Source of the DNA: Janthinobacterium lividum
Lineage (GTDB): Bacteria > Pseudomonadota > Gammaproteobacteria > Burkholderiales > Burkholderiaceae_D
Length of the DNA stretch: 64,000 bases
Assembly (NCBI RefSeq): GCF_034424625.1
Contig: NZ_CP139976.1
Coordinates: 4,278,001-4,342,000, forward strand
Direction: 5' to 3'
Positions 1-8,577 of this stretch are shown piece after piece; position 1 is the stretch's first letter, and each line of letters begins with the position of its first letter. A program made the translations under genes and the position numbers. The notes under the pieces were generated by a model, which saw nothing but the letters and a program-made list of their open reading frames with translations, was not told the origin of the DNA and did not search any database.

Positions 1-186
1 GGCGACGGCCAGGCGGCGCAGCACGTCGCGTCCCAGGTCATCGGTGCCCAGCCAGTGCAGGGCGCCGGGCGGCGCCAGCACGGCATCCATGGCGCCGCCG
101 GACGCCGGCTGCAGCCAGCTGGCGCCGGCCAGCATCAGGGCCAGCACCAGCAGCAGCCCGGTCCCCGCGCGCACGGACGCGTTCAT
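1..186 (-). CDS. ABC transporter permease, DppC/OppC type (partial)
   Basis: Only the first 62 codons are inside the window; the gene runs off the left edge. The visible part has a hydrophobic first segment followed by a stretch ending HWLGTDDLGRDVLRRL, which is the signature found just after the first membrane helix of DppC/OppC permeases. The ATG at 186 overlaps the TGA of the upstream permease (ATGA), so the two inner-membrane subunits are translationally coupled. It would form the membrane channel with the neighbouring DppB-type subunit; the ATPase genes are presumably beyond the window. Substrate cannot be told from this fragment. Confidence 0.85.
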   Translation of the reverse strand, partial: MNASVRAGTGLLLVLALMLAGASWLQPASGGAMDAVLAPPGALHWLGTDDLGRDVLRRLAVA

Positions 187-1121
187 GGCGCGCGCTGCGC
201 GCGCCGCGCCAGGCGGGCGGCCAGTGCATCGGCCAGCAAGTTCATGGCGAACAGCAGCAGCCCCGTCGCCAGCAGGGCGCCGCGCACCAGCGGGTAGTCG
301 TGCTTGACGATGGCGTCCGTCAGCACCAGGTTGATGCCGGGATAGGCAAAGACGGTTTCCGCGTACACGGCGCCCGACACCAGGCGCGCGGCCACGCCGC
401 CCAGGCGCGACAGCACGACGGCAAGCACGTTGGGCGCCAGGTGGCGGTAGCGCAAGGCGAACGGCCCCACGCCCTGCGCGCGGGCCAGGTCCATGAAGGT
501 ACGCTGCCGTACGCTGACGGCCGTGGCGCGCGCGCTGAGGAATACGCCGGCGGCCGCTGGCAGCGCCATGGCGCACACGGGCAGCACCAGGTGCTGCGCG
601 CGCTCCAGCCATGCTGCCGCACCCGTCTGCATGGAAAACGGCGCCATGGCGCCATTGCTGGGAAGCCATTGCAAACCATAGGCGAACAGCATGACCAGGC
701 CCATCGCCAGGGCGAAAGGCGGGATGCTGTCGAGTGCCAGGGTGGCGGCCGTCAGCACGCGGTCCGGCGCCCTGCCCTGCGCGAACGCGGCCTCGATGCC
801 CAGCACCACGCCCAGCAGCAGGGCCAGCGCCAGCGCGCAAGCCACCAGCAGCAGGGTCCATGGCAGGTGCTGCGCCAGCAAGTGCGCCACCGGCATGCCG
901 TGGCGCACCGAATAGCCGAGATCGAGGCGCAGCAGCTGCGCCAGGTGTTCCAGGTACAGCTGCCACAGCGGCTGGCCGCCGCCCAGGCCATGGCGCGCCA
1001 GCAGGGCACCGCGTTCGGCCGCATCGAGTTCGATCAGCGCATCCTGCCCCAGGATGGCCGTGACGGGGTCGCCAGGCATGAGCAGCGGCAGCGCGAAGTC
1101 GAGGCTGACGAGCGCCAGCAA
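183..1121 (-). CDS. ABC transporter permease, DppB/OppB type
   Basis: Inner-membrane subunit of a peptide/nickel/metallophore-type importer. It has an N-terminal helix followed by the MPGDPV motif typical of DppB proteins, several further hydrophobic segments, and a binding-protein-dependent transport loop around the conserved AxxxGxxxxxxxxRH region (residues about 195-215). The start is uncertain: the first usable codon is TTG at 1121, which leaves the first helix short. An in-frame CTG at 1172, preceded by GGGAG at a suitable distance, would give the usual N-terminus; there is no in-frame ATG or GTG. It lies 64 bp after the binding-protein gene and overlaps the next permease by ATGA. Confidence 0.85.
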   Translation of the reverse strand: MLALVSLDFALPLLMPGDPVTAILGQDALIELDAAERGALLARHGLGGGQPLWQLYLEHLAQLLRLDLGYSVRHGMPVAHLLAQHLPWTLLLVACALALALLLGVVLGIEAAFAQGRAPDRVLTAATLALDSIPPFALAMGLVMLFAYGLQWLPSNGAMAPFSMQTGAAAWLERAQHLVLPVCAMALPAAAGVFLSARATAVSVRQRTFMDLARAQGVGPFALRYRHLAPNVLAVVLSRLGGVAARLVSGAVYAETVFAYPGINLVLTDAIVKHDYPLVRGALLATGLLLFAMNLLADALAARLARRAQRAP

Positions 1122-1185
1122 GGCCAGCGCATAGCCCGCGGCGCGCCGGCCCGGGAACGTAGAAGCGCTCAGCGTCGGCTCCCGT

Positions 1186-2751
1186 CTACTGCACGAACAT
1201 CAGTTTGTTCAGCGGCAGCGAGATGCCGACGGCGATGCCGCCCGGCGTGAACCACGGCCGCAGGCGCGCATTGGCCGCCGTGATCCACTGCGGCGAATAC
1301 AGGAAAAACGCCGGCAGCTCCTCGGCATAGATGGCCTGGGCGCGGTCGAGCAGCGCGCGCCGTTTGGCCACATCGACGGTGCCGACCTGCTGCTGCAGCA
1401 GCTCGAGCAGATCGGCGCGGCGGAAGGCATCGCTGAAGGCGCCGTTGCCCGCCGTTTGCCGCAGCATGCTTTCCGGGTCCCCATTGCTGCCCTGGCTGAC
1501 GAGAGCCAGGTCGAAATCGGCCGCGACCATGCGCGCGCCCAGGATACCGCCATCCATGATGCGCACATTGACTTCCATGCCCAGCTTTTCCAGCTGGCCA
1601 GCCAGCTGGCTGGCGGGCCGCGCCAGGCTGCGCGTCGCCGCCAGTTCAAGCACCCACGGCTTGCCGCCGCTGTCGCGCAGGCGACCGTCCGGCGCGGCGC
1701 GGTAGCCCAGCTCCGCCAGCATGCGGCGCGCTGCCACCGGATCGTAGGCATACGCATCGAACGGCGCCCCGCTCTGCCAGATGCTGCCCCGCACGAAGCG
1801 TCCGGCGGACACCTCGCCCTGCCCGTTCTCGACCACCCGCAGCAGTTCCTGCCGGTCGATGCCGCGCGCGATGGCCTGGCGCAGGCGCTTGTCGGCAAAC
1901 GGCGGGAGCGCATGATTGAAGCGCAGCCGCACCGGATGGCCGGAAGGCGCGCTGACCACGGTGGCAAAGCGCGTCACTTCGGCAGCCAGGGGCGCCGGCA
2001 GGCTGCGGATCATGTCCACCTGGCCCCGCTTGAGCGCGCCCACGGCAAGCGAAGGCTGCATGCGCAGGAACAGCAGGCTGCGCACCCTGGGCGGGCCCAG
2101 GTAGTACTCTTCGTTCGCGGTGAAAAGATAGCGGCCCGCCGCCTTGTCATACGCACCCAGGCGATAGGGGCCGCTACCGACGATGTCGGCCTGTTTCACG
2201 TGCTGGGGGTCGTCCAGGCGCGCGTACACATGCTGCGGCAGGATGGGCACCGAACCGGCCAGCTGCGCCACGAACGGCGCATATACGCGCTTCAGGCGCA
2301 CGCGCACACGCCCCTTGCCCAGGTCGTCCACGCCGTCGATGGCCCCCAGGTCGAACAGGGGATGCGGGTGCTGGCGCAAATACGCAAAAGTAAACACCAC
2401 GTCCGCCGCCGTGACGCTCTTGCCGTCATGCCAACGCGCATCGGGGCGCAAGGTGAAATCGATGGTGCGGTGGTCGGCGCTTTCCCGCCACGCGCTGGCC
2501 AGCCCCGGCACCAGCTTGCCGCTGGCATCGCGCCACACGAGGGTGTCGAAAATCAGGCTCGTCAGCGTATAGCCCATGCCGCCGCTGGCATGGGTGTAGG
2601 GAGTCGGCAAGCCGAAGTCGCCCTGTTCATCGGCAATGGTACAGCGCTCGATGCGCGGTGCCGGCGACGGCTGCTGCGTACTGGCGCTGGCGCCGGCACA
2701 CGCCAGCCAGCCGGCAAGGAGAAGGGGAAAAAGCAAGCGAAGACGGGGCAC
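1186..2751 (-). CDS. ABC transporter substrate-binding protein, family 5 (DppA/OppA type)
   Basis: Periplasmic solute-binding protein of 521 residues with an N-terminal signal peptide (charged start, then a Leu/Ala-rich core ending near ACAGASA). The body shows the SBP_bac_5 layout: LIFDTLVWRD near residue 70, the motif RPDARWHDGKSVTAADVVF near 115, and SGPYRLG near 200. The GTG start is chosen because AGGAA lies at a suitable distance before it. It is the first gene of an importer cluster with two permeases downstream. A Fur-like sequence about 80 bp upstream suggests iron control, so a siderophore or other metal chelate is a candidate ligand, but dipeptides remain possible. Confidence 0.87.
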   Translation of the reverse strand: MPRLRLLFPLLLAGWLACAGASASTQQPSPAPRIERCTIADEQGDFGLPTPYTHASGGMGYTLTSLIFDTLVWRDASGKLVPGLASAWRESADHRTIDFTLRPDARWHDGKSVTAADVVFTFAYLRQHPHPLFDLGAIDGVDDLGKGRVRVRLKRVYAPFVAQLAGSVPILPQHVYARLDDPQHVKQADIVGSGPYRLGAYDKAAGRYLFTANEEYYLGPPRVRSLLFLRMQPSLAVGALKRGQVDMIRSLPAPLAAEVTRFATVVSAPSGHPVRLRFNHALPPFADKRLRQAIARGIDRQELLRVVENGQGEVSAGRFVRGSIWQSGAPFDAYAYDPVAARRMLAELGYRAAPDGRLRDSGGKPWVLELAATRSLARPASQLAGQLEKLGMEVNVRIMDGGILGARMVAADFDLALVSQGSNGDPESMLRQTAGNGAFSDAFRRADLLELLQQQVGTVDVAKRRALLDRAQAIYAEELPAFFLYSPQWITAANARLRPWFTPGGIAVGISLPLNKLMFVQ

Positions 2752-2832
2752 CAGCGTTCCTGACGATCAGAAGAGAGGCAAACCCCGGCCGCCATGGGCC
2801 GGGCAAGTGTGCTGCGTAGAATGGATTCCCAA

Positions 2833-2851
2833 CTAAATGAGAATTATTTAC
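2833..2851 (-). promoter_or_regulatory. candidate Fur box upstream of ABC importer
   Basis: The core AAATGAGAATTATTT matches 12 of 19 positions of the classical Fur consensus. It sits about 80 bp before the GTG of the binding-protein gene. The match is weaker than the Fur box at 12114-12132, so this is a candidate only. Confidence 0.45.
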
Positions 2852-3004
2852 AGCTGCATATCTTATGGTTGCCGCGCTGGCCAGGCAAATTGTCTTTCCG
2901 GAGGGCTGGTATCTGAAAAACTGAGGGCCGGGGGCAGGCTCCCCTCGCCCAGGCGCCGGACCTGTCAAGGCGCCACAGCTGGCGCTGTCCCGGCGCCATG
3001 CCGC

Positions 3005-4453
3005 TTACTCGCCCTGCTCCGGCGCGCGGCCGATCTCGCCGTCGATATTGGCCAGGAACCAGGCCAGCGACGACATCAGCGCCACGTTGCGTTTCAGGTT
3101 ATTCGGGTCGACCTTGTCCAGGGTGTCGGCCGGCGTATGGTGGTAGTGGAAGTAACTGTGGCTGTCGACCAGCGGCTCGAAGCTGGGCACGCCTCCCGTT
3201 TCCAGACGGTGCAAATCGCCCGTGCCCAGCGCATCGCGGCGCGTGAACGCGTGTGCGCCCATCGGCTGCAGGGCGGCCAGCAAAGGCGTGAACAGTTTTT
3301 CAGCCTTCGGTCCCACGCTGGCCTTGATGCCGAACGGGCGGCCGGCGCCGCTATCCATCTCGATGGCCGCATATTGCTTGCCGAGCGCCTGCTTGTGGGC
3401 CTCGAAGTAAGCCTGGCCGCCGCGGCCGCCGTTTTCCTCGTTCATCCAGGCGATCACGCGGATGGTGCGGCGCGGACGGTAGTCGAGCTTTTTCAGGGTT
3501 TCCACCACGCCCATGGCCGCCACCACGCCGGCGCCGTCGTCGTGCGCGCCCGTCGCCAGGTCCCAGGAGTCGAGGTGACCCGAGACCACCACCACTTCGT
3601 CGGCCTTGTCCGTGCCCGGCCAGTCGGCGATGACGTTGTAGCTATCGGCTTCCGGCAGGTTTTGCGGCGTCAGGGTCAGGTGCATTTTCATCGGGCCGCG
3701 CGCGGCCAGGCGGCCGATCAGCAGGGCGTCTTCCACGGTGACGGCGGCGGCGGGAATGCGTTTATTGTCGTCCAGGCCCGTGGCGCCCGCATGCGGGATG
3801 CGGAAATCGGCGCCGCCCACCGAGCGCACCAGCGCGGCCGCCGCGCCCAGGTCGGCCGCCGCCTTCGGTCCGAGGAAGCGCGAGCGCGAACCCTGGCCGT
3901 AGGTGACGCCGGCCAGCCCCCGCTCGGCCATCTCCTGGTCGAACGGCGTGTCGATCAGCACGATGGCGCCCTTCACTTCCGCCGCGCGCGCCTTGAGTTC
4001 TTCCAGGCTCTTGACGATGATCAGGGGCGCCGTCAGGCCCGCGGCCGCAGTGGCGCCGGAGCCGCCCAGTGCCGTGAGCACCACGCGCTGCGACACGCCT
4101 TGCGGACGGCCCGCATAGTCGACGATTTCCGCCGTTTCCACGCCGCGCACCCAGTGCGGCACTTTCACGGGCTGCAAGGTGACCTTGGCGCCCAGCTGGC
4201 GCATGGTGTCGGCCACCTGCTGCACGGCGGCGGCGGCGCCGGCGGAGCCGGACAGGCGCGGGCCGATCAGATCCGTCATGTCGGCCAGGCGGGCGTAGGC
4301 CCAGTCGCTTTGCAGCGCGGTGTCGCGCACCTGCGCCAGCGCTTGCGGCGTATTGCCTGGCGCGGCGGCAAAGGCGCCGGCGCTGACGATGCAGCCAAGG
4401 GCAAGGGATACGGCGGAACGGCGCAGTGGCGCGCCAGTCGGGATGCTATGCAT
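3005..4453 (-). CDS. M28 family zinc metallopeptidase (carboxypeptidase Q-like)
   Basis: Exported zinc exopeptidase of 482 residues that would release amino acids from peptides in the periplasm or outside. A signal peptide ends near AGAFAAA. A protease-associated insertion lies between about residues 125 and 285. The M28 ligand set is visible: GHLDSW (His and Asp near 292), HDDGAG (bridging Asp near 305), NEENGG (catalytic and ligand Glu near 336), EMDSGAG (Asp near 365) and a His-rich SHSYFHYHHTPADT (near 435). The ATG at 4453 is preferred over an upstream TTG because GGAA precedes it at proper spacing. It appears monocistronic, convergent on nothing and divergent from the GNAT gene at 4628. 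Confidence 0.9.
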   Translation of the reverse strand: MHSIPTGAPLRRSAVSLALGCIVSAGAFAAAPGNTPQALAQVRDTALQSDWAYARLADMTDLIGPRLSGSAGAAAAVQQVADTMRQLGAKVTLQPVKVPHWVRGVETAEIVDYAGRPQGVSQRVVLTALGGSGATAAAGLTAPLIIVKSLEELKARAAEVKGAIVLIDTPFDQEMAERGLAGVTYGQGSRSRFLGPKAAADLGAAAALVRSVGGADFRIPHAGATGLDDNKRIPAAAVTVEDALLIGRLAARGPMKMHLTLTPQNLPEADSYNVIADWPGTDKADEVVVVSGHLDSWDLATGAHDDGAGVVAAMGVVETLKKLDYRPRRTIRVIAWMNEENGGRGGQAYFEAHKQALGKQYAAIEMDSGAGRPFGIKASVGPKAEKLFTPLLAALQPMGAHAFTRRDALGTGDLHRLETGGVPSFEPLVDSHSYFHYHHTPADTLDKVDPNNLKRNVALMSSLAWFLANIDGEIGRAPEQGE

Positions 4454-4627
4454 GTGTTCAGTTCCAGTCAACAAGGTCGAAGCGGGTACGCCGTAGCCAT
4501 GGGCAAGGCGCGAATTTTTCTACGATAGCGTATTTATTCTGTCATTGCAGCAACTTTTACGGGATCGATTGCCTCTTTCCCCCAGAGTCGATTACCATGC
4601 AGATCGTGATCGCTACCGGATACCGCC

Positions 4628-5170
4628 ATGCTCAAGGGAAGACTCTGTATCGTCCGGCATTTGACCGCCGCCGACCTCAATACCTATATCGCGCTGATCA
4701 ACGACCTGCCCGCGCGCAGCGAGTTCTTTTCCATGCAATTCAAATCGCCCGAAGCGATCCGGCGCGAATTCATGCAGACGGGCCTGGTCACGGAAGATAG
4801 TGAACTGTTCCTGATTGAAGACCATCACCAGCACATCATCGGCTCGATCACGCACTTCAAGGGCCGCACCCCGGCTTGCCGCGAAATCGGCTACCGCCTG
4901 TTCGACCCCAAGTGGGGCGGACGCGGCTATGGCGGCGAAGCGACGCGCCTGGTGGTCGACTACCTGTTCAATGCCTATCCCTACCACCGTCTGGAATTGC
5001 TGATGGACCCACAAAATACGGCTTCCGAACGGATCGCGCAAAGGTGCGGCTTTACCGAGGAAGGCGTGAAGCGCCAGGCCTTTTTCATCAATGGCGTCAT
5101 GCGCGACGTGAAAATGTATAGCCTGCTGCGTCCGGAATGGCAAGCGTTTGCGCCTATCGTGTCAGGCTGA
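4628..5170 (+). CDS. GNAT family N-acetyltransferase (RimJ/RimL type)
   Basis: Cytosolic acetyltransferase of 180 residues using acetyl-CoA. The beginning LKGRLCIVRHLTAADL is the usual first strand of RimJ/RimL-like enzymes that acetylate N-termini or amino sugars. The acetyl-CoA loop is seen in WGGRGYGGEATRLVVDY (about residues 97-113), and the NTASERIAQRCGFTEEG segment near residue 140 is the conserved C-terminal part of the fold. The true acceptor is unknown. It is transcribed divergently from the M28 peptidase and ends about 120 bp before the glycine-zipper gene, which has its own promoter, so no functional link is implied. Confidence 0.9.
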   Translation: MLKGRLCIVRHLTAADLNTYIALINDLPARSEFFSMQFKSPEAIRREFMQTGLVTEDSELFLIEDHHQHIIGSITHFKGRTPACREIGYRLFDPKWGGRGYGGEATRLVVDYLFNAYPYHRLELLMDPQNTASERIAQRCGFTEEGVKRQAFFINGVMRDVKMYSLLRPEWQAFAPIVSG

Positions 5171-5192
5171 AACTGTTACCACGCCGCCCTGA

Positions 5193-5243
5193 TTGTAATA
5201 AGTTGTATTAGACGTGGAACAAGCTTGCGGCAGCGGATATAGT
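5193..5243 (+). promoter_or_regulatory. promoter with conserved TTGTAATAAGTTG box
   Basis: The segment starts with TTGTAATAAGTTGTATT (5193-5209), in which TTGTA recurs after 10 bp. It ends with a TATAGT -10-like hexamer at 5238-5243. The same box, spacing and TATAGTCCA end occur upstream of the unrelated envelope gene at 23870 (23787-23836). A 10-bp spaced direct repeat about 30 bp before the -10 is what an OmpR-type response regulator site would look like; that reading is inferred. Confidence 0.5.
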
Positions 5244-5291
5244 CCACTCCATGCAGATCATTGTGATCTCGCCGGAATGGAAGGAAATGCC

Positions 5292-5738
5292 ATGTTGAAC
5301 AAGAAACTCCTGGGTGCGGTAATGGTAGCGGCAGTGGCTGTGTCTTCGGCCGCAGTCGCCGGTGACCGCGACTTCAATACCGTTGCAGGCGCCGTTGTCG
5401 GAGCGGCCATTGGCAACAGCACCGGCGGGCGCAATGGCGCGATCGTCGGTGGCGTGCTTGGCGCCGCCGTCGGCAACAGCATCAGCACGAATGACCGTTA
5501 TTATGACCGTGGCGGCTATCGCGGCGGTTACCGCGAAACCTATTACGCGCCTGCGCCGCAGCCCGTGTACTACGCCCCTGCCCCGCAGCCGGTGTATTAC
5601 GCGCCGCCACCGCGCTACTACGGCCCGCCAGCTGTCGTCTACGTGCAACCGGGCCGCGGCTACTACCGCGACCATGGCCGCCGCGACTATTATGACCGCG
5701 GCCACGGTCACGGCCACGGCTGGGGCCATCGCCGTTAA
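5292..5738 (+). CDS. glycine-zipper envelope protein with Tyr/Pro-rich tail
   Basis: Small exported protein of 148 residues. A signal peptide (MLNKKLLGAVMVAAVAVSS...) ends near AVAGD. Residues about 28-62 form a glycine zipper (AGAVVGAAIGNSTGGRNG, then a second GxxxG run), as in SlyB-like and 2TM-glycine-zipper proteins of the cell envelope. The second half is low-complexity: three copies of a PxPVYYAP-type repeat, then a tail rich in Tyr, His, Arg and Gly. ATG 5292 is chosen over upstream in-frame codons because GGAAGGAA precedes it and the signal peptide begins there. A strong terminator follows. Exact role unknown; envelope-stress association is plausible from the shared promoter box. Confidence 0.8.
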   Translation: MLNKKLLGAVMVAAVAVSSAAVAGDRDFNTVAGAVVGAAIGNSTGGRNGAIVGGVLGAAVGNSISTNDRYYDRGGYRGGYRETYYAPAPQPVYYAPAPQPVYYAPPPRYYGPPAVVYVQPGRGYYRDHGRRDYYDRGHGHGHGWGHRR

Positions 5739-5763
5739 GCACCGCCCTGCACTTGCACCATGA

Positions 5764-5798
5764 AAAACCTGCGCCAGCCTGCTGCCGCAGGTTTTTTT
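5764..5798 (+). terminator. rho-independent terminator
   Basis: A GC-rich hairpin with arms AACCTGCG and CGCAGGTT is followed by a run of T. It lies 25 bp after the stop of the glycine-zipper gene. Confidence 0.85.
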
Positions 5799-6047
5799 GA
5801 CGCCATTTTGGCCGTCACGGCAGGGAAATCGGCCTCGGTCGTGTCCGCCCCATTCTTATTTGGCAAATAACTGCCGCGCCGTGCGTCCGCCGCCCTGCCA
5901 GGTCGTTTGCCTGTTTTTTGCCAAAGACAATACTGGCATTCGCAGTAACGCTGACCAAACGCAAACGGCACTGCGCGCGGCTATTGCGGCAGCATCCCAG
6001 TGCGCCTAATCTCGAAGATGCCCGCAACCGCCATCTGGAGCACAGCC
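5799..6047. other. intergenic region with a 15-bp palindrome
   Basis: No convincing gene is seen here. A perfect palindrome TTATTTGGCAAATAA lies at 5856-5870 and could be an operator for the downstream membrane-protein gene. The base composition becomes noticeably more AT-rich from about 5850 onward. Confidence 0.4.
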
Positions 6048-7394
6048 GTGCGCGATCTCCCCTCTATCCACGCACAACTTGTCGCACTTAGAGAGGATTT
6101 TTTTGCCAGCCTTGCGAGCTACCGCAGGAAAGTGCGCGTCAAAGGAAAACGCGTGAGCCAGCTCCGCAGGAGAGTTGAAGCATATGAGCTGGAACGCTTC
6201 ATCCACGCCTACTTTTCCCTCTATTTTGAAGGCATCCTGGCCTATCCTGATGGTTTTAATGCAAACGAGAATTTCTCTTGCATTAATTTCGGCAACCTGG
6301 ACGTACATGGCTGGTTCAAGCTCACGGAGCCGCCCTTGCACCTGGTGCGGAACTACGGCATGGAACTGAAATTCAATGCCTCGCGCTTTGATACGTTCAC
6401 TGCTGGATTCGACATGTATTCGTACAACATCATGGGTCTGAGTTTCGAAGGCGGGCATATCGACCACTTGGACACTTCACGGTGTTACTTTGACGCCAGC
6501 GATACCTGTATCGGGTACGCACGAACGGATATGTCATTCAGGCTTACGCGCTGCAAAGTCGACGAGCTGCATGCATCTGTAAAGTCATTTAATACCTTGA
6601 GCCTGATCGATACGACGATTGACACGCAAATCGTGCTCAGCAATTGCACTATCAGAGAGGCCTTTTTTGACCGGCTGAAAGCCAGCAAGCGCGCAGCGTT
6701 CTTGCAGTGTAAATTTTTTCAGCCACCGAGCACGCATGGCGCGACATTTCCCAGCGATACCACGTTTCATGGCAGTGAATTCGGCCCCCACATTGGTCTA
6801 CTTTCCGCATTCCAGCGCTATCCCACCCAGGATGACATCGACATCTATCAGCGCTACCGTGCCCTGCGGCTTCTCATGAAGAATGCTGGCGCCGTGCGTG
6901 AAGAAGCGATATTTTTTGGTCTGGAACTGCGCATGCGGCGAATGGCGTTCTCCGCCGGTAGCAAGCCTTACCTCAATTTTTTGAAAATAGATTTTCTCCT
7001 CTCCTATTTATATGATGTTGTCTCAGGCTATGGCACCTCGATAAAGCGGGCAATCCTTGCGCTGCTGGGCTGGAATGCTCTTTTTTTTCTGTTATTCCTG
7101 TTACTCTTGCCTCTCGATTGCTCGACCACTGCCGATTGCGCGAATGCCAGCACATCGTGCAAAGTCATACAAGGCGGCAAGACCACCCCCGTACAGCGGC
7201 TACGGGTTTGTAGCGCCGCCATGCTGGCCGTACAGAACGCCACCAGTCCCACCTCGATTTTAAGCAGCACATCGGCGATGCGGGTATACAGCGGCCCCCT
7301 GATTTTCATGTCTCTGCTGCAGTCCATTGGTTCACTGAGCATAGGCGCCCTCCTGCTGCTGGCGATTCGGAACAACTTCCATCGTGGCAGCTAA
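6048..7394 (+). CDS. membrane protein of unknown function, pentapeptide-repeat-like middle
   Basis: I do not recognise a named gene. The product is about 448 residues. Residues about 80-240 are rich in short strand-like units (for example GHIDHLDTSRCYFDAS), reminiscent of degenerate pentapeptide repeats. A helical segment follows (IYQRYRALRLLMKNAGAVREE), like the one that precedes the membrane part in pentapeptide-repeat membrane proteins. There is a strong helix near GWNALFFLLFLLLLPL, a Cys-containing extracytoplasmic loop, and a last helix before the C-terminus. GTG 6048 is preferred because GGAG lies 7 nt upstream; GTG 6000 and ATG 6018 are alternatives. Base composition is visibly less GC-rich than its neighbours, suggesting transfer. 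It precedes the PP2C gene on the same strand, 230 bp away. Confidence 0.65.
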   Translation: MRDLPSIHAQLVALREDFFASLASYRRKVRVKGKRVSQLRRRVEAYELERFIHAYFSLYFEGILAYPDGFNANENFSCINFGNLDVHGWFKLTEPPLHLVRNYGMELKFNASRFDTFTAGFDMYSYNIMGLSFEGGHIDHLDTSRCYFDASDTCIGYARTDMSFRLTRCKVDELHASVKSFNTLSLIDTTIDTQIVLSNCTIREAFFDRLKASKRAAFLQCKFFQPPSTHGATFPSDTTFHGSEFGPHIGLLSAFQRYPTQDDIDIYQRYRALRLLMKNAGAVREEAIFFGLELRMRRMAFSAGSKPYLNFLKIDFLLSYLYDVVSGYGTSIKRAILALLGWNALFFLLFLLLLPLDCSTTADCANASTSCKVIQGGKTTPVQRLRVCSAAMLAVQNATSPTSILSSTSAMRVYSGPLIFMSLLQSIGSLSIGALLLLAIRNNFHRGS

Positions 7395-7626
7395 GCGGAA
7401 AAAGAAGACCACTGGCACCGCTGCTGGCAAAAAAGACACGTAGCAGTCATGCAACTGACGGCTTTGATCCGACAGGCTGACAGACATGCCTGGGCCAAAA
7501 ATCGGGCAGGCACTGTTGTAGCGCCGCTTGCGTATTTAACAGATAAGCAAGGTATCGTCCCTGCGCAATTTCGGCTAAGCTGTGTCCTATGATCAACATT
7601 GCTGGCCGCCTGGACCGCACCAACCG

Positions 7627-8577
7627 ATGCATTTAATCAAAGACGGACTTGACTTCGGCCCCTGGCTCGATGCCGCCGCCGGCACCAGCGTGGGCGCCGG
7701 TCCCCTGCCGCGCCGCGAGAACCAGGACAACTTCCTGCTGATCGATGCCAGCGGCCACGCCGTCTGCCTGTCGCAGCAAGCGCCGTTCCACTGCCAGGTG
7801 CCGGGCTGGCCGCGCGGCCATGTACGCGCCGCCGTGCTCGACGGCATGGGCGGTCACGGCCAGGGGCGAGAAGCGGCGGAAGCGGCCGTGCAAGGCTTGC
7901 TGGCCATGCCCGCCTGCCTCGACACGGCCAGCCTGGCCGCCAGGCTCGACGAGTTGCACACGCGGCTGCAGCACAGTTTCGCCATGGCCGCGCCAGCCCA
8001 GGCGCGTCCGCCCGGCACCACCCTGACCCTGCTGGAAGTACCGCCCGGCGAAGCGCCGCTGCTGTATCACGTGGGCGATTCGCGCCTGTATGAAATCGCC
8101 GACGGGGCAGCCAGCATCCTCACCGTGGACCACGTGCCGGCCACCGTGTACGCCATGCGCGGCGCGCTCGACGAGACGCGCTGGCGTGCCGCCGTGCACG
8201 GCGAGCATCATCCGCAAATCTCGCAGGCATTCATTTTAGGCAATGCCATCAGCGACAGCTTGCAGCTCGACAAGCCATTGCGCGCCCTCGATGCGGCCAC
8301 CCTGCCGCCCTTCCTCGCGCACCTGGGCGACCGCCGCGTGCTGCGCGTGCGCCCCGGCGCCCACTATCTGCTGGCCAGCGACGGTTTCTGGGCCTGCGAC
8401 GATCCGCTGGCCCTCACGGCCCGCTGGCCCGCCTTGTGTGCCGGCAAGACTGCGGCACAGGCCATCAGCGCCCTGTTCGACGACTTCCTCTCCCACCCGC
8501 CAACAGGCTTGCATAGCGACAACATTACCTTGCTGGCGCTGCGCTTCGATGCGGAGTTCAGCGCCCCAGGCGGCTAG
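7627..8577 (+). CDS. PP2C-family serine/threonine protein phosphatase
   Basis: Cytosolic Mn/Mg-dependent phosphatase of 316 residues removing phosphate from Ser/Thr. The metal and active-site motifs are in order: RRENQDNFLL (near 30-38), VLDGMGGHGQGREAA (near 70-83), GTTLTLLEV (near 130), HVGDSRLYEI (near 150), LLASDGFW (near 247) and HSDNITLLAL (near 297). All key Asp residues are present. The ATG at 7627 is used; an upstream GTG at 7582 adds residues that do not look like the family. It ends inside the convergent DUF2177 gene (20-bp overlap). It may reverse phosphorylation by the kinase encoded at 18443-20770 and works naturally with the FHA protein at 9388; both links are inferred. Confidence 0.9.
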   Translation: MHLIKDGLDFGPWLDAAAGTSVGAGPLPRRENQDNFLLIDASGHAVCLSQQAPFHCQVPGWPRGHVRAAVLDGMGGHGQGREAAEAAVQGLLAMPACLDTASLAARLDELHTRLQHSFAMAAPAQARPPGTTLTLLEVPPGEAPLLYHVGDSRLYEIADGAASILTVDHVPATVYAMRGALDETRWRAAVHGEHHPQISQAFILGNAISDSLQLDKPLRALDAATLPPFLAHLGDRRVLRVRPGAHYLLASDGFWACDDPLALTARWPALCAGKTAAQAISALFDDFLSHPPTGLHSDNITLLALRFDAEFSAPGG

